Source: Opitutia bacterium UBA957
GTDB lineage: Bacteria > Verrucomicrobiota > Verrucomicrobiia > Opitutales > UBA953
Reading direction: 5' to 3'
Assembly: GCA_002293065.1 (NCBI GenBank)
Contig: DBCN01000095.1
Span: forward strand, 8,494-20,832
DNA length: 12,339 nucleotides
Of the stretch, positions 6,524-12,004 are shown in pieces. Under the pieces are notes generated by a model, which saw only the letters and a program-made list of their open reading frames with translations, was not told where the DNA came from and ran no database searches. Within the stretch, counting starts at the first letter, position 1; each line of letters starts with the position of its first letter. The translations under genes were made by a program, and so were the position numbers.

Positions 6524-7717
6524 TCAGGCGATCTCCCAGTTGTAAGGATGCTTCGAGAGCAGTTCGCAGCCGGTCTTCGTGATCACGACGCAATCCTCGA
6601 AGCGGCAGCCGCCGAGGCCCGGATAGTACAGCCCGGGTTCAACGGTGATGGCATTGCCGGCCACCAAGGGATGCTGGTTCCGCAAGGACAGGAACGGCTC
6701 TTCGTGGATATCATAGCCCAAGCCATGGCCGGAGCCATGGAAGAAGCCGACGTAGACGCCTTGTTTGTTCGGTCCCGTCTCATAGCCAAGGGACTTGAAG
6801 TAATCGACGGGGATGCGATGGATTTCCGCGCCCGTCACGCCAGCTCGGAGGGCCTTGATGATCCGGCCGTGGGCGGCCTTGACGGCTTCGACCATTTTCC
6901 GCTGAGCGGGCGTCGCCTTACCCTTCAGGTAGGTGCGGGTCATGTCGCCGTAGTGCCAGGAAGCGAGGTCGCGCGGGAAGATGTCGAGCACCAGCAGCTG
7001 GTTGGCGTGGATCGGACCCGTGCCCTTGTTGTGGCAATCCACCGCCTGGTCGCCCGGAGCGCAGATCAGACCCGTGTCGCAGAGGGCGCCGGCGCGCACC
7101 GTCGCCGCCTGCACTTCCTCTTGGAGGATTTCCGAAGTGAGCACCTTGCCCTTCCAGACCAAGCGGCCCTTCTTGTCGGGGCGGGCTTCCGCCAAGATGC
7201 GCTCGACCGCGGTGAACCCCGCGCAGGCCGCCCGGTTGCCCGCGCGAATACCCGCCAATTCGGACTTCGTCTTCACCCAGCGTTGCGGGAAAAGCGCAGG
7301 CGCCGAACGCTCATCGCGCGAAGAACCCGCGGCGATCAACTCCAAGCCGAGTTCCTGTAGGCGCAGGAAGAGGGCGACCGGGAAATCTCCGGGCACGCGG
7401 AATTTCTTCACCCCCCGCTGCAAGGCCGCGAACACGATGGCGTCCGCGATGGCGGCGGTGGGGTTCGTCCGGCGCAGGTCGGTGATGATCTCGGTCAAGT
7501 TGAGGACCTCATCCAGATCGGATTCGGCCTTGGCTCGGCCGACTTCCAACAGCGGCAGGAGCCCGACCTTGCGGCCCTGGGCGCTGAACGCCGGAAACGG
7601 ATCGGAGGCGTGGAAGCCGGAGAACCACCGGAGGTCGGCGTTCTTCGTGGGGGTCGCCATCAGGAGGACATCGTCCGGGCGGGCGGCAGTCTTTTTCGGG
7701 GTCTTCGGGCGCGGCAT
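6524..7717 (-). CDS. M24 family metallopeptidase (Xaa-Pro aminopeptidase-like)
   Basis: The 397-residue protein has a creatinase-like N-terminal domain (about 14-150) and a C-terminal pita-bread catalytic domain. All five expected metal ligands are present: D245 (LVLDIFPR), D258 (HYGDMTRTY), H331 (FHGSGHGLG, 326-334), E360 (ITVEPGLYY) and E374 (CRFEDCVVI). The family cleaves N-terminal Xaa-Pro bonds or related dipeptides using two metal ions, in the cytoplasm (no signal peptide is seen). The N-terminus MPRPKTPKKTAARP is basic and probably flexible. The ATG at 7717 has no clear Shine-Dalgarno. It is first in the operon with the DUF2103-like gene and pabB-pabC. I see no functional link to folate. 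Whether it is a true prolidase, an aminopeptidase or an inactive relative is unknown; the full ligand set argues for activity. Confidence 0.92.
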   Translation of the reverse strand: MPRPKTPKKTAARPDDVLLMATPTKNADLRWFSGFHASDPFPAFSAQGRKVGLLPLLEVGRAKAESDLDEVLNLTEIITDLRRTNPTAAIADAIVFAALQRGVKKFRVPGDFPVALFLRLQELGLELIAAGSSRDERSAPALFPQRWVKTKSELAGIRAGNRAACAGFTAVERILAEARPDKKGRLVWKGKVLTSEILQEEVQAATVRAGALCDTGLICAPGDQAVDCHNKGTGPIHANQLLVLDIFPRDLASWHYGDMTRTYLKGKATPAQRKMVEAVKAAHGRIIKALRAGVTGAEIHRIPVDYFKSLGYETGPNKQGVYVGFFHGSGHGLGYDIHEEPFLSLRNQHPLVAGNAITVEPGLYYPGLGGCRFEDCVVITKTGCELLSKHPYNWEIA

Positions 7718-7774
7718 GGGAGCAAGATGACGATGGGCGGGCGGGCGGAAAGCGCAAACACGCGTGCCTGCGGC

Positions 7775-7803
7775 TTGACTGGGGCCGAGGGGCGGGCAAT
7801 TCT
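7775..7803 (+). promoter_or_regulatory. Candidate promoter of tRNA-Gly(CCC)
   Basis: TTGACT (7775-7780, five of six) is followed after 17 bases by a weak -10, AATTCT (7798-7803, three of six). The predicted start would be near 7810, eight bases before the mature tRNA. The GC-rich spacer and the discriminator region (tggcagtc) fit a stable-RNA promoter, but the -10 is poor. Confidence 0.42.
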
Positions 7804-7817
7804 GGCAGTCCTTGAGC

Positions 7818-7891
7818 GCGGGTATCGTTCAGTGGTAGGACCCCACTTTCCCATAGTGGTGACACCAGTTCAAATCTGGTTACCCGCTCCA
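7818..7891 (+). tRNA. tRNA-Gly, anticodon CCC
   Basis: A complete 74-base cloverleaf is present. The acceptor stem GCGGGTA pairs perfectly with TACCCGC, the D stem is GTTC/GGAC, and the anticodon stem CCACT/AGTGG encloses the loop TTCCCAT (anticodon CCC). A four-base variable region follows, then the T stem ACCAG/CTGGT with loop TTCAAAT. The discriminator is T73 and CCA is encoded. It reads GGG glycine codons. Confidence 0.96.
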
Positions 7892-7929
7892 AAGGATGAC
7901 CTTCAGGACCTCCCCCAGCCGAGGCAGGC

Positions 7930-7958
7930 TTGACCTTGGTCGGCCGCCTCGGGATAGT
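7930..7958 (+). promoter_or_regulatory. Candidate promoter of tRNA-Gly(TCC)
   Basis: TTGACC (7930-7935, five of six), a 17-base spacer, and GATAGT (7953-7958, four of six). The predicted start is near 7965, nine bases before the mature tRNA at 7974. Together with the separate promoter of the first tRNA this suggests two independent units, although read-through from the first remains possible. Confidence 0.5.
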
Positions 7959-7973
7959 CAGCACCCTGGCCAC

Positions 7974-8047
7974 GCGGGTATCGTTCAGTGGTAGGACCCC
8001 ACTCTTCCAAAGTGGTGACACCAGTTCGAATCTGGTTACCCGCACCA
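7974..8047 (+). tRNA. tRNA-Gly, anticodon TCC
   Basis: The 74-base cloverleaf is nearly identical to the tRNA-Gly 82 bases upstream. Acceptor, D, variable and T-stem sequences are the same. The anticodon loop is CTTCCAA (anticodon TCC), the T loop is TTCGAAT, and the discriminator is A73 instead of T73; CCA is encoded. It reads GGA and GGG codons. The pair most likely arose by tandem duplication followed by anticodon change. Confidence 0.96.
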
Positions 8048-8058
8048 AGGACTTCGCG

Positions 8059-8086
8059 CGGTCAGTTCCGCCAAGGCAACTGACCG
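8059..8086. terminator. Hairpin between tRNA-Gly(TCC) and the HNH gene, overlapping the HNH stop
   Basis: A perfect nine-base inverted repeat, CGGTCAGTT (8059-8067) with AACTGACCG (8078-8086), encloses a ten-base loop. It starts 12 bases after the tRNA 3' end and contains the HNH stop codon (8062-8064), so it could end transcripts from both sides. There is no T tract on either strand, which lowers confidence in intrinsic termination. Confidence 0.45.
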
Positions 8087-8694
8087 GCGGGGGCGACTTC
8101 CAGGAACTCCTTCCAGGCGGACTGCTCTTCGGGCGCCAAGGACGAGGCGACCACGAGGCGCCACTTCGGCTTCACGGGTGGACGCCGCAGGCTCATGCCC
8201 GCTTGCTCCGGGAGACGGTTCGCTTTCCGGGAGTTGCACCGCACGCAGGCCGTGACGATGTTCTCCCAGTTCGTCTTCCCGCCGACGTCGCGCGGGACGA
8301 CGTGGTCGAGGTTCAGTTCTTCCTCCCGGAAGACGCGGCCGCAGTATTGGCAGGTGTGCGCATCGCGGAGGTAGACGTTGCGCCGACTGAAGCGGATCTC
8401 GCGCCGTGGGACCCGGTCGTAGGCGCCCAAGAGCAGGACCCGCGGCATGCGCAGCACGATGCAGGGCGACCGGACGGCCTCGGCGGCCGGCGGCGGCGTC
8501 GCCAGAGAATAAGAAACCCATTCCGCCGCCGCGAAGATCCGATGGCCCGTTTCATCCGAATGCACCACGGAGGCACGGCCACGGAAGAGCAGGCTCATGG
8601 CGCGCAAAGTGCCGACGATGTTCACCGGCTGCCAGAGGCGGTTCAAGACGAGTACGCGATGGTCGGGACGAGGTGGCAAGGCGGACGCCACCAT
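8062..8694 (-). CDS. HNH endonuclease family protein
   Basis: The 210-residue protein starts with a region typical of a widespread bacterial HNH family (RVLVLNRLWQPVNIVGTLRA, about 13-32) and carries a C-terminal HNH module. That module has a first zinc knuckle C115-x2-C118 (CQYC), the catalytic LDHVVPRDVGGKTNWENIV block with D130-H131 and N145, and a second knuckle C150-x2-C153 (CVRC), followed by NSRKANR. All key residues are present, so it should be a zinc-stabilised, metal-dependent nuclease. The family's cellular role is unknown. ATG at 8694 is preferred over a GTG two codons upstream. It is the last gene of the minus-strand series and its stop lies inside a hairpin facing the tRNA genes. 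No restriction or toxin partner is adjacent. Confidence 0.9.
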   Translation of the reverse strand: MVASALPPRPDHRVLVLNRLWQPVNIVGTLRAMSLLFRGRASVVHSDETGHRIFAAAEWVSYSLATPPPAAEAVRSPCIVLRMPRVLLLGAYDRVPRREIRFSRRNVYLRDAHTCQYCGRVFREEELNLDHVVPRDVGGKTNWENIVTACVRCNSRKANRLPEQAGMSLRRPPVKPKWRLVVASSLAPEEQSAWKEFLEVAPAGQLPWRN

Positions 8695-8738
8695 ACCCAC
8701 TCTGCCGCCTCGGTCAACAATGGCTCAAACGTCGCCCC

Positions 8739-9098
8739 TCAACGCCCACGCTCCGGCGCCTTGGTGGGCGTGGTCTTGGCTGGCGCGACCTTCGTCGGTG
8801 CGACCTTCGTCGGCGGAACCGGGGCCGCAGGTGGGACGGTTTCCGCGTCAGGGAAGGTCGCCATCTGCCGTCCGAAGAGTTCAGGCGTCTGGTAAGGCAC
8901 CCCGTCGATCGTAACCGTCAGGCACTCGATCGCATTGGAAGTGATGGTGAAGCCGCCCTTCACCGTGACGTAGATTTCCTTGCCCCGGATGCCGAGGATT
9001 TGGTTATAGCGGATTTCGCCCGAGTTGGTCTCGCGGAGCAGACAACTCGTACCGCTCTGCAAGGCGGTGAGCCCAACCAGATGCGGACGTCCCACCAA
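8739..9098 (-). CDS. Small protein with Lys/Pro/Ala/Thr-rich tail, start uncertain
   Basis: The frame encodes up to 119 residues from a TTG at 9098; a GTG at 9095 is the next choice. No ATG, GTG or TTG lies further upstream before the in-frame stop at 9261-9263, although the frame stays open into the preceding gene and reads a hydrophobic then Ser-rich stretch (GLVCLGVFSLSSSS) that looks like a secretion signal. The body alternates beta-strand-like segments (EIRYNQILGIRGKEIYVTVK, then FTITSNAIECLTVTIDGVPY). The tail repeats KVAPTKVAPAKTTPTKAP, which resembles a flexible linker. I recognise no family. It follows the HTH membrane protein gene by 59 bases and precedes the HNH gene by 44, so all three may share a transcript. 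Confidence 0.62.
   Translation of the reverse strand: MVGRPHLVGLTALQSGTSCLLRETNSGEIRYNQILGIRGKEIYVTVKGGFTITSNAIECLTVTIDGVPYQTPELFGRQMATFPDAETVPPAAPVPPTKVAPTKVAPAKTTPTKAPERGR
8785..8814. repeat. 15-base tandem repeat within the Lys/Pro/Ala/Thr tail
   Basis: Two adjacent copies of GCGACCTTCGTCGGT/C (8785-8799 and 8800-8814) match at 14 of 15 bases. They encode the duplicated PTKVA units of the protein tail on the minus strand. Such in-frame repeats can change copy number by slippage. Confidence 0.75.
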
Positions 9099-9157
9099 GA
9101 CGACTGCCGGCGGGACTTTCTTGGACTGCGGCGGTTGGCTCGTCCCGGAGGACGAGC

Positions 9158-9553
9158 TCAGAGAAAAAACACCCAGACAAACAAGGCCGTCAACGCCACC
9201 CCAAGGACGAGCCAGAGGATGGTGTCGCGGTTGACCGAGAGGCTCGCGCCTTCGACCGGCTCAAAGGGGACTTCTTCTTCTTGGCCCGCGGCATCGAGCG
9301 GCCGACGCGCGGCGCGCACGGAGTGGTGCGTATTGAAATCCGAACAGGCCTTCTCGTCGTCGAGACGAAGGTAGCGGGCATAGACCTTCACGAAGCCGCG
9401 CTTGTAGACTTCCGCCAAAGGAATCGATTCGAACTGGTTGGCTTCCATGGCCTGGAGGTAGTCGGTCCGGATTTTCGTGAACTCCGCGGCCTCGCGCAAA
9501 GTCACGCCCAAGCGCTGACGCGCTTCTTGAAGTCGTTCACCAAGGGTCTGCAT
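9158..9553 (-). CDS. Short RodZ-like HTH protein with C-terminal membrane anchor
   Basis: The 131-residue protein begins with a Cro/C1-type helix-turn-helix of the kind found in RodZ: LGERLQEARQRLGVTLREAA (4-23), then FTKIRTDYLQAMEANQFESI (25-44) and VYKRGFVKVYARYLRLD (49-65). A charged linker (85-108) leads to one transmembrane helix at 109-131 (about DTILWLVLGVALTALFVWVF) that ends the protein. RodZ proteins bind MreB through this HTH and shape rod cells, but they normally continue into a periplasmic domain of 100 or more residues. Here the stop follows the anchor directly. The N-in, C-terminal anchor layout would leave the HTH in the cytoplasm. It could be a minimal RodZ or another membrane-tethered HTH factor. 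ATG at 9553 gives the canonical N-terminus. Confidence 0.85.
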   Translation of the reverse strand: MQTLGERLQEARQRLGVTLREAAEFTKIRTDYLQAMEANQFESIPLAEVYKRGFVKVYARYLRLDDEKACSDFNTHHSVRAARRPLDAAGQEEEVPFEPVEGASLSVNRDTILWLVLGVALTALFVWVFFL

Positions 9554-9596
9554 GGGGCGACTTTCGGGCGGAGGCCGAAAATAGGCAAGCCTCGGC

Positions 9597-9612
9597 TCGG
9601 GCTATCGCCCGA
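9597..9612 (-). terminator. Short hairpin downstream of the M50 protease gene
   Basis: TCGGGC (9597-9602) and GCCCGA (9607-9612) form a six-base-pair stem with a four-base loop in the 88-base gap between the M50 protease stop and the HTH gene start. Reading the minus strand, a TTTT run follows only about 16 bases after the stem, so it is at best a weak terminator or an mRNA-processing hairpin. Confidence 0.35.
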
Positions 9613-9641
9613 CCATCACAAAATTCCAGAATTCCTGTGGG

Positions 9642-10286
9642 TCACCTACCTGGCCATACCCAAAGGAAAGGGGATAGGATCAGCAACTGAAGGTACCTAA
9701 GGACTCCCGAGAAGCCAGGGAGGTTAATTAAGATGATGAGGATAATGAAGCCGTATTGGCTGAGCGTGGTGAAGAGCTCCAAAGAGTAGAGGCCCAGACG
9801 GTAGAAAATACGGGACCCGTCCAGCGGGGGAATCGGAATAAGGTTAAAGCAAAAGAGCCCGATGTTCATCAGCATCCCCGAGGCGAGGAACCGGCCAAGG
9901 TTGCCATCGAATGACACCCCAAGGGCCAGCCCCACGAGGACAAAAACGAGGCACAAGACCAAGTTCATCGCCGGACCGGCCAAGGTAATGAGGATATCAT
10001 CCATCCGGCGGGTGGCGGGATTGGGCAGGGAAATCTGCACGGGCTTACCCCAGCCGATCAGGCCGAAGCCAGGGCTGAAGAAGATCATGATCCCTGGGAT
10101 GAGCAGGGTTCCGATGGGGTCGGCATGGGCCAAGGGGTTTAAGGTCACCCGGCCTTGCAGGCGGGGTAAGGGGTCCCCTCGAAGGTCGGCGACCCAGGCA
10201 TGGCCGAACTCGTGTATGCCGATTGAGACAACTAAGAGGATAAGCTGGAGGAGGGACCAGCGGAGGTGCTCGGGGGAGAAGTCCAT
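9642..10286 (-). CDS. M50 family site-2-type intramembrane metalloprotease
   Basis: The 214-residue polytopic membrane protein has the zinc-binding HEFGH (25-29) at the end of its first helix, followed by the family signature GRVTLNPLAHADPIGTLLIPG (45-65, 21 residues: G45 to P64 then G65). The second catalytic motif is NLIPIPPLDGSRI (148-160), in which D156 is the third zinc ligand. LAGPAMNLVL (102-111) is also typical. The family cuts substrates within the membrane; this compact form without a PDZ domain is common in bacteria and its substrates are mostly unknown. ATG at 10286 is preferred to an upstream in-frame start that would lie inside the FmdB gene. Only one base separates it from the FmdB stop. 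Codon use is unlike its neighbours, with AGG, CTA, CTT and TTG, and lower GC, near 45-55% over its 3' portion. Confidence 0.93.
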   Translation of the reverse strand: MDFSPEHLRWSLLQLILLVVSIGIHEFGHAWVADLRGDPLPRLQGRVTLNPLAHADPIGTLLIPGIMIFFSPGFGLIGWGKPVQISLPNPATRRMDDILITLAGPAMNLVLCLVFVLVGLALGVSFDGNLGRFLASGMLMNIGLFCFNLIPIPPLDGSRIFYRLGLYSLELFTTLSQYGFIILIILINLPGFSGVLRYLQLLILSPFLWVWPGR

Positions 10287-10287
10287 C

Positions 10288-10500
10288 TTAGTTGGCGCCG
10301 CAGGAGCCCGGAGCCTTCCCGCACCCACAGGAGCCGGTATGGACGTGGTCGGACTTCAACCCTTTGACCGCCACCAAGGCGAGCTGCTTCTCGACCTGCT
10401 CCGAGGCGCAATGGGTGCAGGCGGGCTTTTCCTTGGTGGACCGGACGAGTAGCTCGAAATCTTTCCCGCAAGCGGAGCAATGGAAGTCGAAGAGTGGCAT
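10288..10500 (-). CDS. FmdB-type zinc ribbon protein
   Basis: The 70-residue product starts MPLFDFHCSACGKDFELLV, the typical MPxYDYxCxxCG opening of the FmdB putative regulatory zinc-ribbon family. C8 and C11 pair with C28 and C31 (CTHC) to form the ribbon. A Gly/Cys-rich tail follows (HTGSCGCGKAPGSCG) with three more cysteines and a His that could bind an extra metal. Function in this family is poorly known; some members are thought regulatory. ATG at 10500 fits the family start; an upstream in-frame GTG at 10527 would add nine residues. It is the first gene of the minus-strand series, one base before the M50 protease, suggesting co-expression. Confidence 0.9.
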   Translation of the reverse strand: MPLFDFHCSACGKDFELLVRSTKEKPACTHCASEQVEKQLALVAVKGLKSDHVHTGSCGCGKAPGSCGAN

Positions 10501-10512
10501 GAAGTTGCCCTG

Positions 10513-10540
10513 TTGATAGGCACCCACGGTCCGCTGCCAA
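10513..10540 (-). promoter_or_regulatory. Candidate promoter of the FmdB-M50 operon
   Basis: On the minus strand TTGGCA (10540-10535, five of six), a 16-base spacer, and TATCAA (10518-10513, four of six). The predicted start leaves a leader of only about six bases before the ATG at 10500. It sits back to back with the plus-strand candidate promoter at 10569-10597. Confidence 0.45.
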
Positions 10541-10568
10541 TCCGAAAGACCCCGCCCGGGGATACGCC

Positions 10569-10597
10569 TTGAGGGCGCGGCGCGGCGCGCTTAGGAT
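10569..10597 (+). promoter_or_regulatory. Candidate promoter of the Cys/His-motif protein gene
   Basis: TTGAGG (10569-10574, four of six), a 17-base spacer, and TAGGAT (10592-10597, four of six). The expected start near 10604 leaves a leader of about six bases before the ATG at 10610. Confidence 0.42.
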
Positions 10598-10609
10598 GCA
10601 GGCGTCGAC

Positions 10610-11272
10610 ATGCCCTCCCCTGCCCGCATTCGCTTAGCCCAACGCCGCGGCCTCCCGCTCCGGCAGGCCAAGCAGCTCGCGGGCCTGACGACTCCGCGGA
10701 AGATCCAGGACTTCTTGGCGAAGCTCCCGCAGAACTTCGAACCCGAAGGCGATACCGCCCGCTCGGTGCAGGCCGCCCTCGCCGCGCATTGCGCGCACTG
10801 CATCGAAGGCGCCATGATCGCCGCCTTCGCCCTCTGGCTCCAAGGGCACCCGCCGCTGCTGATCGACCTCTCGGCGCACCAAGACATGGACCACGTCATC
10901 GCCCCGTTCAAGGTGAACGGCCGCTGGGGGGCGATATCCAAGACGAACTACGTCTGCCTGCGGTGGCGCGACCCGATCTATCGCAGCGTCCGGGAACTCG
11001 TGATGTCCTACTTCCACGAGTACGCGAAAGGGCCGCGTAAGTCGCTCCGTAGCTATTCGCGGCCGTTCGACCTCAGCAAACTCCCCGCTGAAAAATGGGT
11101 GAACAACCTGGACCAGTGCTGGGAAATCGCCGACCTCATCACGGCCGCCCGACATTACCCGATCGTGACCGCCGCCCAAGCCAAGGCCCTGCGGCCGCGC
11201 GATCCGGTGGAAGTCGCTTCCGACCGGGTGACGGCTTTCCCGATTCCCGCCTGGAAACACGGACGGCTCTGA
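10610..11272 (+). CDS. Uncharacterised protein with a transglutaminase/papain-like Cys-His pattern
   Basis: The 220-residue soluble protein has a basic N-terminus and a central block that looks like a cysteine-hydrolase core. C64 opens a helix in HCAHCIEGAMIAAFALWL (60-77), a strand follows (PPLLIDLSA), then H95 in QDMDHVIAPF (91-100), then GRWGAISKTN (104-113), LRWRDPIYRSVREL (117-130) and SYFHEY (133-138). A Cys at a helix start followed by a strand with His is the transglutaminase-like order, with D121 or D92 as possible third residues. I recall similar proteins annotated only as hypothetical, so catalysis is an inference. C61 is an alternative nucleophile. It is a single plus-strand gene whose stop lies inside a hairpin shared with the convergent glycosyltransferase gene. 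Confidence 0.85.
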   Translation: MPSPARIRLAQRRGLPLRQAKQLAGLTTPRKIQDFLAKLPQNFEPEGDTARSVQAALAAHCAHCIEGAMIAAFALWLQGHPPLLIDLSAHQDMDHVIAPFKVNGRWGAISKTNYVCLRWRDPIYRSVRELVMSYFHEYAKGPRKSLRSYSRPFDLSKLPAEKWVNNLDQCWEIADLITAARHYPIVTAAQAKALRPRDPVEVASDRVTAFPIPAWKHGRL

Positions 11273-11289
11273 CCCTCAGCGCCGTCCGT
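11259..11289. terminator. Bidirectional hairpin over both stop codons of a convergent gene pair
   Basis: ACGGACGGC (11259-11267) pairs perfectly with GCCGTCCGT (11281-11289). Inside, after one mismatch, CTGA (11269-11272) pairs with TCAG (11276-11279) around a CCC loop, giving 13 base pairs in all. The TGA of the plus gene (11270-11272) and the stop of the minus gene (11276-11278) form the inner stem. Only the minus-strand side has a short T run after the stem (GTTT). Confidence 0.65.
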
Positions 11290-12004
11290 CGTACCAAAGG
11301 TGGCAGGCCTTGGGATCCTTGGCCGCGCGCCCGGCGCTGAAGAACATGCGACCGAAGAAGCGGATGGATTCCGTGAAGGTGTATAGCTTCAGCTTGCGGG
11401 AGGAGGTGGCCAGGGGATGGGCCGCCAGCACGCGGAACTTGAGGCGCCGCGCCCGGGCGACCCGGTGCAGGCGACGGCTCAGGAATACTTCTTCGCCCGC
11501 ATAGAATTCCGTCCCGAAGCCACCCGCCTCGCGAAAGGCCGTGGCCTCGACCCAAACGCACGAGCCGGCCGCCCAGCGGGCCAGGCGACTCACCGTGTTC
11601 CAACAGCCACAGAAGAACCGGGCGAAGAACGGCGTACCCGCCTCGAGCACCACCGTGCTGCCGCCACCGAGATACCGCCCCGAGGCGATGCGGTCGGCGA
11701 TGTCCGCGAAGAGTTCGGTCGACGGCCAAGAGTCGGCATCGATGAAGATGAGCCACTCGCCCGTGGCGACGCGCGCGCCGGCGTCGCGGGCCCGGCCGAT
11801 CTGGTTGATGGGCTCAAAGACGACCGTCGCGCCGGCGGCGCGCGCCAGCTCCGCCGTGCGGTCGGTGGAATTGTTGTCGCAAACCACGACTTCGTGCGCC
11901 CAACCCCGCGCCCGGAAGGCCTGCACGGCGAGCGCCACCGCGGTCAACGTTTGCGGCAACAGCCGCTCCTCATTGAAGGCGGGAATGACGACCGAGATGC
12001 GCAT
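11276..12004 (-). CDS. Glycosyltransferase family 2
   Basis: The 242-residue protein starts MRISVVIPAFNEERLLPQTL, the classic GT2 (GT-A fold) N-terminus. Motifs: VVVCDNNSTDRT (39-50) binds the nucleotide, GRARDAGARVATGEWLIFIDADS (70-92; run interrupted at A80/T81) ends in the DAD metal-binding triad at 89-91, and AGEEVFLSRRL (169-179) supplies the acidic catalytic-base region. It transfers a sugar from a nucleotide-sugar donor, probably to a lipid or glycan acceptor at the cytoplasmic face; there is no convincing membrane helix. ATG at 12004 is preferred over an upstream in-frame GTG-type start at 12040 because it gives the canonical MxxSVVIPAFNE. It overlaps the upstream stop by one base (TGATG), suggesting coupling. 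Donor and acceptor cannot be inferred. Confidence 0.92.
   Translation of the reverse strand: MRISVVIPAFNEERLLPQTLTAVALAVQAFRARGWAHEVVVCDNNSTDRTAELARAAGATVVFEPINQIGRARDAGARVATGEWLIFIDADSWPSTELFADIADRIASGRYLGGGSTVVLEAGTPFFARFFCGCWNTVSRLARWAAGSCVWVEATAFREAGGFGTEFYAGEEVFLSRRLHRVARARRLKFRVLAAHPLATSSRKLKLYTFTESIRFFGRMFFSAGRAAKDPKACHLWYDGRR

Noticed and set aside
6374..7360. Plus-strand frame antisense to the M24 peptidase
   Set aside because: The minus strand carries all five metal ligands of the peptidase; the plus frame has no recognisable domain.
7818..8047. The tRNA-Gly duplication considered as an integration site with att repeats
   Set aside because: Both copies are complete functional-looking tRNAs with different anticodons, and only 82 bases lie between them with no mobile gene.
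7509..8048. Minus-strand reading frame with repeated RVTRFELVSPLW and SGVLPLNDTR peptides
   Set aside because: The peptides are the reverse complement of the two tRNA-Gly genes, a well-known source of false proteins; the rest overlaps the M24 peptidase gene in another frame.
8062..8694. HNH gene considered as part of a defence or homing element beside the tRNA genes
   Set aside because: There is no methylase, integrase, toxin partner, intron boundary or attachment-site repeat nearby; the N-terminal region matches a common stand-alone chromosomal HNH family.
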